A stretch of 64,000 nucleotides of DNA. Origin: Litomosoides sigmodontis (lineage: Eukaryota > Nematoda > Chromadorea > Rhabditida > Onchocercidae). The translations under genes and the position numbers were made by a program. Below are positions 16,816 through 28,900 of this stretch, in pieces. The notes beneath the pieces were generated by a model. It made no database searches. It was not told where the DNA came from and saw only the letters and a program-made list of their open reading frames with translations. Where the stretch lies: contig OY718804.1 in assembly GCA_963070105.1 (NCBI GenBank), positions 6,657,317 to 6,721,316 of the forward strand, written 5' to 3'. Numbering within the stretch: the first letter of the stretch is position 1; every line of letters starts with the position of its first letter.

Positions 16816-19496
16816 TCACAGAATCAGAAACTGTAACTGAACTGACCGAAGTTCATCAATTGAAGCAGCTAGTTTACGAAAAACTTTAAAATTAAATTTC
16901 TGTTGAACATCAATCATTCCGAATATGGGCATGAATAAAAATTTACTTAGTTCCTTCAGTTTAGATTTGCTGGAGTTTTTCGATAATTGATGAAAAACAG
17001 TCTTCACGCTTGTTTCTGTGTGAATTCCATTTTCAGCGTGTAAAATCGGTGCTTTTATCAAATAAATGTCCACGTCAACTAATTGATCTTTATCACTTAT
17101 GTTCGAATCATGAAACTTTTCGGCACAGCTGTTTGTCTTCTTGCAACTGTAAATTGTAAATTAATTTACACTTGTACTTGCTGGAAAGTATTTATAACAT
17201 AAAATAAAACAAAAATAGTCATCCGAAATCGAATTTAAAATGCTCTATGACAAATAATAAGGTGAAATATATGCGCTAAGTAATTATGCCCTTTAATTAC
17301 TCTCTCAACTCATTTTCTGATACTTACTTTAAGTAGTAAAAGTCGTGAAACTGTTTACTGTTTTCGATATACAAGTGATCATTTATCGTTTCATACCACG
17401 TTTTCGGATAACAATTTATCATAGATTCATCTAGCCATAAGGTGACCATATGATTTGATACAATTTGTCCTAAAATAATATCTATCAAATGATGAGCAAT
17501 AATGTTTTCGTTCACGTTGAACGGTAAAGAGAAGAGTAAGACTGGAAAGGAAATAGAAAGAACAAGGTAAACAAGAAGAACTGCTGCTAATGGAAAGGCC
17601 ACTCATCTAAGTAACGGATTCGGAATATCTGGGCATATAACTGATGTCGTAACGGATCCGGAATATTGGGGCATAGCATAAGTCATGAAGTTGTGCGAAA
17701 TGGTTCAATACGTAAGGGCACTTACGTTTACCAATGCTTTCACTGATTCCTTTTGATCGCAAATAACACTTCGATGGTCCGAAAGTTGCATAAGCAGAAA
17801 AATCGAATTGAATCGAACTTTCTGTTACTTTTGGATTTTTCTGTAATTTTTGTGTTTCGTTAGGTAGAGCATTAAAAAAGTGTTTTAAATTTACACCTCT
17901 GAATGGAGCCGTTCAGAAAGATCCGTTGAAGTGTTCCTCACAAATCATCAATGAATGTTACTAAAGATTGCAGGAAGTTTTTGGAAATACCAACCAATAA
18001 TTGATGGCTCAGGTATACGTTATCGATTATATTAATTTGCGATCTTAGTGACCGCAGCTTCTTGTTGACCTCTACAGTGTTATCTTTTAAGTGTCCACAA
18101 ATCTAAAAGTATTCTGAAATTATTGCTTCAAAGAATATTTAACTTCAAATCAAAGAATGTTGAATTTGAATTTAATGAAAGAATCAAAGAATGTTTAAAT
18201 TTACTTAGGAAATATTGAATTGCGATTGTTTATTGGGTTGGTGAGCTCAAACTGTTTTAATCAGAGAATTTAAAATATGATTGTCCATGAGCTGGAAACA
18301 ATGCAAACCGAACATTTGGGACGAAAGCCAATAAAAATGATTTCCTATTTTAATGCTTAATGATTTCCTATTTTAATCTTTTAGACAAATACGATTTCAA
18401 CGGTGGAAGTTGATCGATACATTTTAACTGTCATTTAAAAAGATCAAAGACAGCCTACCTTTTTTTGGAGAGATTTTCTGATATCTTTCTCAATTCCACC
18501 AGTGAAATAATTTGCAATCCAAGCTGATATTCCACCATATAATTTCAAATTTACTTTTCCAATTTTTAATTGGCATTCTTTAAGATTTAATTGAAGTTTT
18601 CCACCTTCCGATAATAGATTTATCCGCGTAAATGTTTTGATGCCAGCCATTTTAAGTGATAGATCACCCGAAAAATACATCTAAGACAAATAAACATTTA
18701 CTTCACCAATTTCACGGAGTAAAAAGAGACGTAAAGTGCTGAAGTTAATGCCTGAAATGTACAACGGACGAATCAAACAATTTAGCTATGCTGTCACAGG
18801 AATGTTAGTTTCGTGGTGGGAAGAAAGAAACTTACAGTCCAAAGAAATACGTATGAAGCATCCCAGGAGCCACTTATTGCAAGAGATCCACTGCTGACAC
18901 TCAGGCCTAGGCCATCTGGAGCAATCGGAGAGATGCTAATAAGGGGATTTTCAAATGACTCCACTCTCATCTCTTTTATAGTAGCTGATCCTGAGCCAGC
19001 TGATACCTTCTGTGAAGGTATTGCCAGTAATCCCACTTCGTTTTGCAACTAAAATTCGCTAATAAACTTGAAATCGAAAGACATGATAAAATTTAAATGG
19101 AAATTTTTGGAATGAATAGGCCATTATGAGTGATATTTGTTAAACGATTGCGTTTTTTTCCCAATTTGCATAACATACCAGCTATTACAGGTTGAAGATA
19201 GCGTCCGTTATCACTGTGCATCATTAGAGCATATTATCAGAAATGCTTCTAAGCATCGTTTAGCACTTAAAGTATGTGACATATTTACTGAAAGGTATCA
19301 CGTGGTGGATGAACGGATAGCCGTAGACTTTTTCAGATTCTTTTCAAACAAAATCCTGAAAACTTACCACTTCTTCTATAATTGAAGCTGCGAATACAAA
19401 CGTTTTCTTGTTGAATCTTACACGTAACGTTGTTTCACCGTCAGTGCAACTGACAAAGACAACGAATTGAATAATTAATGAGAAGTGGGCTCGCAT
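16816..19496 (-). CDS. Secreted BPI/LBP/CETP-family protein, shorter paralogue
   Basis: BPI/LBP/CETP proteins are secreted, boomerang-shaped lipid binders; in nematodes they are linked to lipid transport and possibly defence. Seven exons join in phase: 19496-19368, 19048-18836, 18680-18459, 18102-18019, 17840-17732, 17469-17328 and 17146-16816 (409 aa). Residues 1-20 form a signal peptide (MRAHFSLIIQFVVFVSC). The N-terminal barrel shows TLRVRFNKKTFVFAASIIEE, as in BPI. Two cysteines (LKECQLKIGKVNLKLYGG and ICGHLKDN) sit where human BPI has its conserved disulphide. Exon layout in the first half mirrors the neighbour at 20875-24139, so the two are tandem duplicates that have diverged. The C-terminal barrel is poorly conserved and ends early at a TGA, about 60-80 residues short of the family. 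An acceptor one base before ATG suggests trans-splicing. Confidence 0.82.
17611..17686 (+). repeat. Two-copy 37-bp tandem repeat
   Basis: The unit GTAACGGATTCGGAATAT.. at 17611 recurs at 17648 with a few differences (GTAACGGATCCGGAATAT). It falls inside the intron between exons 5 and 6 of the BPI-like gene. Confidence 0.75.
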
Positions 19497-20338
19497 TCTG
19501 GAAGATTTTTCCATTTACTTCATAACTTCAGTAATCCACTCTTTCTCAAACGCTTCATTTATGGTAACAGCCATCACATCAATTCATCGCTTACAGTCTT
19601 TCTTTTGCGTGACGGCAACAAAGACGGAAATTGAAACGAAATGAAAGAAATGTGCGATGTGCTGCTATCAGTGAGGTTGTTGGTCAGTCTCTTTGGTGAC
19701 GGATGTCAAAAATCAGAAGTTGAACAAATAGTGCACTGAAAAGGAACTGAATCGCTGAGCACTTTGCGGGAGAATGCTAAATTTCATTCCTTTCATCAAA
19801 AATTATTTAGCAAACAGAACTCACCCACACCAATGACATATTGCTCATTCATCATTTTCAAACGAAATGTTTCGAACTGACAGTTAAAGTTATTCCCTCT
19901 CACATCAATTGCCGAATTTCTTCATTTCACATTTAATAAGCATTCTTGAAATATATTTCTTCCAACTTATTCACAGAAAAGAGCATAAAATTTAATAAAA
20001 CTCACATAGTGAATAGAATTTACCGTGCAGGGCAGGCGAGAAATCGAGTTGATCATCCAAATAATGGTAATTTCCAACGTGGAAAGACCGATCACCTAGG
20101 AATTTTTATAAAATGCAAGAATTTTTCTCTGTGATTAGAATACCTCACTAAATACCTCGAAAATGAAGTGCAAGTTTTTAAAATTAAAAAAAACTGATGC
20201 AATTGAAAGTTAATCATTGCGCACACGCACATATAATACATACGTGTAAAACTTTTCAGGTAGCATTATGAAGTCACACTAAGTTAACCTGTTAACTTGC
20301 ACTTCATAAAATAAAATTTGCAAGAACTCAAGTTTGAT

Positions 20339-20719
20339 TTATTTCTCCGCTACGGAATCATGCGCATCTGACATCTTTTTTTTCCACTCATTTAAATTTA
20401 TTAACTTTGGGAACTCTTTCATCTTATAGGTGGGATGGAAAGGATAGATTGCAGTAAGATCACTTCCCTATGAGTTCAAATCGAAAAATTCTGGAAATGA
20501 AATGTTTACATTTGCATCACTCCACAAACCCTAAGGATAAACTGATGTTTGGAAGCGTAAATTTTCCATTAATTCCCTTTTCGCACGAATCTCTGCGAAG
20601 GAAATTTTAAGAGAAGGAGAAATGCTTGCAAATAATTCTTCTTTTGCCAATGAAACCAAAGGAAGTAAGTTTTGCTTTGCTTCAATGAATGATGTCTTTT
20701 TACCTTTTACTTCTCTCAT
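20339..20719 (-). CDS. Unrecognised 101-aa protein, two exons
   Basis: I do not recognise this family. Exon 1 (20719-20543) runs from an ATG to a GT donor at a codon boundary, and exon 2 (20467-20339) follows an ATAG acceptor in the same phase and ends at TAA. The product is 101 aa, rich in Lys, Glu and Leu, with a helical-looking middle (EIRAKRELMENLRFQ) and an aromatic stretch (LTAIYPFHPTYKMKEFP) before a charged tail. There is no signal peptide or membrane helix. The ATG lies 155 bases downstream of the stop of the BPI-like gene on the same strand, a spacing like that of genes within nematode operons. An upstream exon is possible: ATGACGACA at about 20820 begins a short open piece. The coding call rests on open frames plus matching splice phases only. 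Confidence 0.5.
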
Positions 20720-20874
20720 TCATTTCAAACGCTGGACTTTAGCTGTTACTACACTTTCGACAAAGTAATTAAATTTCGAATAACCTTTATTTGGGTATCA
20801 CATGGCCTTTCCACAATTGTCGTCATTCCATGCTAAGGCCTATTTTTATGAAAAGCAAACAAAAATTTAAAATT

Positions 20875-23800
20875 TTATCCGTAACTGAAATCAAAATCAA
20901 CACGGATGTATCCATTTTTGGTAACAATTTGGGCATCATCTGAGATTGTCACATTATCCACGAGCGGCATTGGTATGCCAATTTTAAGCGCCGCTCCTCC
21001 AATTAATTTCACAGCCTTTCCCATTACTTTTTGGAAGACGTCAAGCACTCTAAAATTTCTTGCTGTTTTAAAGAACATTTTGAAATCCTTCAGCAGTAAG
21101 GCTTCAAGCCTCAAAGTGAACATTTGAATTTTATTTTAATGAAAAATGATATTTGAAAAGTTTTTCCAATGAAATTAAACTTTATTTCGTCCAGCTAACA
21201 GCAAAGTAGTAAGTTGAAAAGTATGGTAAAGAGAGAAATGTCATTGAATGAAAAGCATACTGAACGTTGAAGTGGCCAACAGTTGAATCGTGTTCACGCA
21301 ATAATACCGTAACATTGCTGATGTCAGCCACAACTTTCCTGTGTAAGACTTTCGGTATCACATGCATTGTTGAATTCATCACTGAAATAATGAAAATAAG
21401 ACAAAGGAGAAATTCCATTCTAATTATTTGCAAATCAGAGTTTCGTCTGTTCTTTCAGCTGAAAAATTCCCATTAATTTATTAAATTAAAAAAAAAAAAA
21501 GTGCTCTTACCGAGTCTTGCTAATCTATACGACTGCTCCTTCACAGGTGACAAATACAGATCTACCGTAGCATTTGCAAATATTCGTACACCATTTGCAT
21601 CAATGCTAGTGTAGGGTGTTTCAGCTAGTTGAATTAAAACAAAGGTTGTCCGATTGGGGTACATTAGGCGTAAGGATGGAAAAAATTTTCCAATACATAT
21701 TGCAAAAAGTTCACAGCTAAATTATGAATGTAAACTTTCAATATTTCGATTTTGTTTGTTTGACAAGCTATGAAAATGAATAATTTTAATCGAACTTTAA
21801 TTTCCTTTTGAATTGATAATTTAAAAAACGAAACAGCTGACTCAGTCCTTAGAAAAGTTGCAAATCGACCAGAGCTAGTGTTTGATGTTAGAGCAAATGT
21901 CAAATTTCCATTATTATATACAGTTTGCAGCAAACAATTCGGCACATATTCTGATAGCCAAATATGTGCCATTCGTTTCCTCGAATCAATCACTAAATGA
22001 TGTTCTTTAAGTATTTGATAAATAATTGATGATATTATTTAGACACATTGAAGCGCACAGTCTCATTGTGACTCTTCTCATGCACAAGAAGTATTAGCCT
22101 ATAGGTTAATCTTATCTTGCATAAAAGTAGACAGGTGTGTCCTTTAAAAGCCGATTAAGCTTTTCCACTAAATTTAGGTCGGCTTTGCTATTGTACAATG
22201 CTATACGTGTATTCATATTTTTTTTACGTGACCGCCCAACGCAGAACACACGTTTTGTCCCGTTCACTGCGGACAAAACAGATAAGATGAGTGCAGATTT
22301 CGATGAGGAATAATTTCATCCTTTTACTGCTCATACAAACTTTCTATACTAATAGGTGACAGCAACATACTTGGCAGGGATCCAGACTTTCGAGGATATA
22401 CATAATTTTTGGAAAGTAAAAATAACGAATAAGCTAACAGTCATCCATTTGCTTCGTCGGTAACATACAGTTGCTTTGTCCGTACGTCACATCAAATACC
22501 ATTTCATCTTCAATGTAACTGCTCGTCACTACAGGCCTCTGCTAAAAAGCATGAAGATAAAGTTTTAAAAAAGGCATCAAAACTGAGGGTAATTACTTAG
22601 GGTACTTTTGAAAAAAAAGAATTTCAATTAATAGTGAAAAATGAATTACTGCCAAGAATTCCCATAAGAAATGATTTTTTTAAATTTAATTTGAATTCAT
22701 CCAAAATTTTCTACATTTCTCCTTCTTGGTATTAACTTAATTTATAGCACATGTATGATTTCCATTAAAGCATAACTTAAATTCATATCAGAAAAGCAAA
22801 AGAACGTAAATCAATAGGAATTATAGTTTACCGTGCATGCATATTTAATATAGAAATTTTCGTATAATTTAATTTGCGTGGAAAGTGTAGACAAAGCAGC
22901 ATTCACTTGAGCAACAACATTGCGCACCACATCGCACATCTATCAAATGTTTTACTATCAATAAATTGCTTTTCGATAAATCCAACTAATGGACCATTTT
23001 ATTTTCACTTCATTAAAAAATTCAAAAATAAGTCAACAACTGAGAGAGACGAGTTATCAGCAACTTTCAAAAAACACTCTCAATCAATATGCATCTTTCA
23101 AAAGGTTTCGAGCAGATATATTGGATAAAGATAGACATAAATATGTGAATCAAACCTTCTCATGTATAGTTTGCTTCACTACAAAAGCTAATTGTGATTG
23201 GAATAGATTGACTACCCACTGTATAGCACCTCCCGTAATATACACGTGAACTTGCTGAACGTCCGTTGAACAATCACTGATCTCAATCTGTGGACGCTCA
23301 TTTTCAACGAGCAAATTGGTTTGCATATAAACACGGATGTCATCCATTTTCGTCTTAACGTACCCCGAGAGGTAAATCTGCAACGGACGCTGCTGTTATC
23401 AATTACAACATTGCCTATCCCACATTTCCAACTGTTCCGTTCTTGACCATAGAAGGTCAGGAGGGACTGTGAAAAGGCTCAGCTTTCATAAGCAATGCCT
23501 TAAAACTACCACTACTCAATTAACTTTCCCATACAACAAACAGCTTCATGAAACTTACTGGAACAATGAAATAGTAATAGGCAAGCCAGACGGCTTCCTG
23601 TTTCGTAGATCCGCCCTTGGATTTCCAAATGATGCCATTCGGTGGAGCTAATTCAAATGAAAAATTTGGTGATTTAAAGGCCTGTAATGTGAGTTCAGTT
23701 ACATTCACTTCACCAGTGCCAGGTCCGCCTTCGATTGGAATTGTTATTTCTGGAAATGTCAGCTTCCATATTTCCTCATCAACCTGAATTTCACACTCCT

Positions 23801-24139
23801 TCAAATTTTATCCCACAATTATTGTAAAGTGTTAACTCGTAGGGAATTTCACCGCTACTTTTTAGCATTAATCACTCCAAAGAATCAATTTAAATATCAT
23901 AAAAACTATTACCAATTTAAATTGTTAATGAGAAGTGAGTGAACTGAAAAGGAAGCGAAAAGCAGACGTACAATGTAATGGGCAATTTTGCTAAAAAACT
24001 GAAATCCCTCCTCATCGATTCGCACTCGCACCGTCGAGAATTGTTCCGCGGAGAAGGCCACGTGACTGTTTGTAGCGAAAAGTGTAATTAGTAAAGCAGC
24101 GGCGGAGAGGTATGCAAAAATGATATTGCAATTAGCCAT
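20875..24139 (-). CDS. Secreted BPI/LBP/CETP-family protein
   Basis: A lipid-binding secreted protein of the BPI fold. Exons assigned: 24139-23972, 23783-23559, 23377-23156, 22939-22832, 22538-22469, 21992 to about 21835, a middle exon ending at 21511, 21381-21266 and 21087-20875. The first exon encodes a signal peptide (AAALLITLFATNSHVAFS), then VRVRIDEEGFQFFSKIAHYI, the start of the N-terminal barrel. The disulphide pair is present (IEISDCSTDVQQVHVYI and MCDVVRNVV). Later pieces match the C-terminal barrel: RMAHIWLSEYVPN, GKFFPSLRLMYPN and IGIPMPLVDNVTISDD near the end, with a final DFDFSYG. The junctions around 21840-21720 were not resolved. Exon 5 has a tandem acceptor (TTTTAGCAG), which could add or drop one residue. 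It lies head-to-tail with the 101-aa gene and the shorter paralogue. Confidence 0.88.
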
Positions 24140-25968
24140 GAAAGTGATTTTTCCAATGCGACGACGTCATTCATTCCATCGGGGCAGAGCTAAAGCGCTT
24201 GAGGAAGCACCGCTGAGCTGTTCGACTGATGGATGGATGGGTATTTGGATCGATTAGCTACTATCCAGCTAATTGCTACGCATATTGGAATGATATTAAT
24301 GGGTCGGACAATGGATACTATTGGACAGCACTGTGTTGAGGGACGTACATCAGTGTGATCTGTTGTGACCATCTCTTCATCTTCATCGGGAATTGTTTCC
24401 TTCCTTTTCAGTTAATGAATAAGCGACTAGTTGGTTTATAGTAGCAATGGCAAATACTAATTAGAAAGTTTTATTTTAATTAAAAGCTCACTGCTTTCTA
24501 ATGTGGAGAGAGCATGAATCATTGGACTTGGGAAATGCTATGTGCTTCCTCCGCGGAACCAGTAAATTAAGCGATTGCGTGACAGTTGAATTTATGACTG
24601 CGAAAATCTTCCCATTGATTATCGGACAAGGAACGAACCCAACTCTAATCTCACAATGATCGCTTAAGTTATGAGCAGTTCTCGGCGTCACTTACCTTTC
24701 CGAGTATTAACTTTATTTTTTAGCGAGGCATTAGAGGGGCTGATAAACACTGTCAACTCGGCCTTAAAAATGTGTGAAATGGAAGAAGCAATGTAGCAGC
24801 TCCCCTGATGATGTGACCTTTCTGGGGTCACTCTATTGATCGTATTGGCGATTCGTTTCGTTCCCAATAAGCTTACACATTTCCTTTCTTCACGACTGAT
24901 GACTTCTTACAAACTTAGCTACTTTATTTCCTTTTCTGCTTTCATTAGATTTATAAAGACGGGATTTAAACGAATTTTTAATTCCAGAAATAATTTGAAT
25001 CCTTCATTTTAAGTATCCTGATCCTCATTTCGCATGCATTGCTTGTTAACATGAGCAACCATCCTCATCTATATGACTTTTACCTACTGTGACATAACCG
25101 CACGGGTAAGTCGATGGCACTCGACTAACATATGCTGTCGACTATTCTATGATACGGTACACGTCAACAGCAACGCGAACAACTTGTACTTGCCTGAATC
25201 AGTGAAATGTGATGTTTCTCCTCCTTCACGACGTTAACGGAATGACGGAACCAGTCATACAACCGGGCTTGAAACAGCGCACGAACAGATAGATACTCCA
25301 GCTCCTCTCAGATACCTCGACAAGAGTGACCTCTGTGAGCAATCTCGGAAGAATGAATTTAGCAAGAGTGTTGTAGCAAATGAGTAGTGACTCAGTGCTA
25401 ATGACCACTTCCTATTTCATCGTGGCAATGGCAACGAGTTGAGCATTTTCAGCACATCCGTCCACATATACATATACTTACAAACAACAAAGAAGAGGAT
25501 AAAGGTCAAAGTGCAATGACACAGAAATACAACAGAGTGAAGTGAAACGACAAATGCTTGGAATTACTTCTAAACATATGGCACAGAAGTACATCTGTTT
25601 GACATCATTTACAATGATCAAAGCGCAAGCTAAATAGATTTAGCATAAGTGAGATTTCGCATTTCAGTCTTAGCTGCTAAAATTTTAAGCAAATTCCTCC
25701 TTTCCTCCCATCTTGGCGATATTTTATGTAAAATTGCTAGCAGCAGAGACACGTAATCAAACTTCATTACCCAATTTCATAATGCTCCACAGTTATTCCA
25801 TTTCGTACAAATAAAATATCAAATCATGCAGGAAATTTAAAAATTTCAGAAATCGAAAATACAGTAAGCGGAACTCCCTGAATTTTACACCGAGAGATTA
25901 TTGAACCAAAGAACAAATGAAGAAGAGTTCTAATTACATTTTGCCGTGGTTCAGAAAGTCAGTACCCT
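24140..25968. other. Spacer between the BPI-like gene and par-3
   Basis: No gene supported. The region should hold the promoter of the BPI-like gene and the par-3 3' UTR. Open frames of about 60 codons on the minus strand (24190-24372, 24488-24691, 25226-25408) show no splice context or family features. Confidence 0.5.
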
Positions 25969-28900
25969 CTAACTGTTAATGGTTGCATTGAATAAGGTAG
26001 TGGTGGGACGACGAGCACGATGGGTTGCGCTTCCTCTCACAAAGATCCTTTCGTCGGGTACCGTTGCAATAAGCGTTACTCGTTGTTTCTCGTCATTTAT
26101 GCGATTCCGACGCTTCGATCGAAGATATTTGCGATAATCAAACCCATTTGAAAATTCTTGCTGAAATGAATCGTTATTCGACGATCGAATATTTGCAATT
26201 CGAGTTCGCAGTGGCTGTTGTTTGGGAGATGACGGATGAGATGGTCCGTAATGAATTTTGATATATTTCACTGGTTTCGGATCTTTGTATTTTCTTCTTG
26301 GTGATTCTAACAATCCATGCAAATAGGTTGGAGATGAAAAAGTAGTTTCACCAAAGTTATAAGGTGCGTACGGCATCAAAGGAACAGATTTCTCAGGATG
26401 AGGAGAGGAAGGAAGAGAAGAACAGGGAGATTGGTTTTGTTGAGAGTGACCGGGACAGAGTCTTTGGTGATTTACATTGTTTTCAGCTAATGTGCATTCT
26501 TTCGACGGTAGGGTGAAAATTGATTGAGCGCGATTTCGTAAATTCGGACGCGGGGCTCCTGCTCGTGAATCATTTGCTCGATGTCCCGACATCCGTGCAG
26601 AAGGCGAAAAGAAGAAAGTCCTAGAAGTCGGAAATACGGCCGGAATGTGGGGCATAGGCAGTTGCGTAGTATGGACCAGCCCTTTCCATGCTCTGTCTCC
26701 TTCGCATTCCTGGTGAGGAAAACTGAGTTGGACACGATCGGAATCTAGAAAAAAAACAATCTTCAGTTAAATGCTTTATCACGATGAAAAGTGACGGTTG
26801 AAATGCTTCAGGCTATGTTTAATTTGCAAGACTTAAATATTTGACGTAGTAAACCTTTCGTGGTGAATTTGTCGTATGGCTGCTCTATTCGATGATTCTG
26901 CTTCTGCTGCCGCCGCAGTAAAGTAGGCGTGCTGGGATGGATATCCACTTCTTCCTCTTGTAACGATAGGCATGTTTCTCCAAGCGGACGCTGCACTGTA
27001 CGCAAACCACGCATTGAAGACATCGTAGTAATCGGCATTGCATCCCGCGTAATACGCCATACGTTGCTGCTGCTGCTCACGTCCTCTTTCATAGCAGTGC
27101 TGCGGGTAGACTGCATATTGCTGTCGCTGTTGTTGTTGCTGCTGCTGCACGCGTAGATCATTGCCATATCCGCTAGAATAAAACAAAATGACGTCAAAAT
27201 GAAGCGAACTCAAAATTTGTCTTAAATTTTAGCTTTACAATCCTTTCGGTCAAAAATATACTTTCTTGTTTGGCGGTTGATATATGAGTTTTGTCCATCT
27301 TGCTGACTACATTCGTTGTTGTTGTAAATTGCCGCTTGATATTGCGCTCTGCAATCGAAGAACGAATTTCCGGGTGCACCTTGTTCCTACAAACTACAAA
27401 CAGTAAATACGAATATCACGGCAACCACTTCTAAGAGTTCCGTAAGACAAAAACAGATTCTCAAAATAACCACAAAACATGCAGGATCGAGATGATTTCT
27501 TGAGTGAAGGCAATCTTTCTTCTAATAGTAAGATAAAAAATTGCAGGGGATTTTTCCAAACAATGATCAGTGCCCACTGAAAACATGTTGAAATTCTACC
27601 AAATCTCATTTACAAAGCACCATATAAGCGACGGCGCATATTTGGAAGGTTTAAACATGCAAAAAAGGGACGTATTTCAGTCATGCAAGGTAAGCGTATT
27701 GCGTATTCGATAGTGTATAAAGCTTGAAGCGTAACAGAAAGCTGACTGCAAAACAAGCTTATCGTAATTCAAAACTCACGAAAGGACGACAGGGAACATC
27801 AGCCCCTCTCGTGGTTGAAGCAAGAAGCTAACAGTTCTCAAAAGGCCGAATTATCATTTTCAAAAAGTAGAAAAGATTTTCGGAGAGGCGGTAGCGACAA
27901 TAAACAAGAGGGGTGCCTGAAGCGTATAGGAGAGAATCCTACGGAAGACTAGCTTAAGCTTGCAAGTTACCCGCCCACCTCTCAATAAAGCTATTGTAGA
28001 ACTTTGAATTTGCAACCCGTATGTAGCCACTGGCAGGTAATTCCTCTCTGCTGCAAACAATTTCTGTTTTATGCGTCCCAGGTGCATCCTAAATTTGAAA
28101 GTTGTTGGTGCTCATTTAAATGATTCTCAATGAATTGCTGTTGTCACAAATTTCACATTTAATGTTGCAACAAGGTGCTAATGGGCTTCTCCAAGGAATT
28201 ATTAGGCAGTTAATTTATGTAGTTATTAGACAGTTAATTTATATTATTATCATTTGCATAAATAGGTAAGAAAATTCCGCAACACGACGCAGGATTTCCA
28301 TATAAAAATTTTCGAAAGAGTTACAGTTACAGCAGCATCCTTATGTGAGAAATTACGATAGCAACCCCGGAGCATTCCGCGATCGTCCTCTAGTCAGAAA
28401 GGAAAAATCAAATGAGACTTACGCTAATATAGTAATGAGGTTCCGCTGAATGAAAAATACCACAGGACGGTTTGTATGGTGGTGGTGCTTTACGAACTGA
28501 CTGATCACTTTTACTTTCCTTATTCCACTTCCGGTAATCTTGCGGTCTGTAAGTGGCCGGATAATATGGATGAAGCTTGGAAATAACGGCATAATTTCTT
28601 CCTCCCAAAACTCATTAATTTCCTTAAAAACATCGCTTCATTCATTTATTGCCAAGTTTCTTCTGTCACAAACCTATTTATCATCTCGGTAAACGAGTTG
28701 CTTCCAGCAGTATCGAATGATGTCGACTTTTCAGGAGATGCATCACGCGATTTCGAACCACCAAGTCTTTGAGTAATCTTTGAAAATATGCTACTGCAAG
28801 TGAAAGAAAATTGTCGCGTTTGTTGATAACCGTTGAGAGCAAAAGCTGTTGAATATCAGTGCAACAAGTTAGTGCTTCAAATGCTTCGTTTAAATTACTT

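Noticed and set aside
21664..21993. 109-codon minus-strand frame ending ENFFHPYA
   Set aside because: Its first half is a BPI exon; its second half reads intron and then the wrong frame of the next exon.
26808..27197. 129-codon and 75-codon frames overlapping the Gln-rich exon of par-3
   Set aside because: Other-frame readings of CAG/CAA repeats; only the frame with GYGNDLRV and CYERGREQQ fits the splice phases on both sides.
28681..28897. Continuation of a par-3 exon frame to TAA (LTCCTDIQQLLLSTV and on)
   Set aside because: It lies beyond a GTAATT donor and would truncate PAR-3 before the Tyr/Pro-rich and Gln-rich segments that follow in phase.
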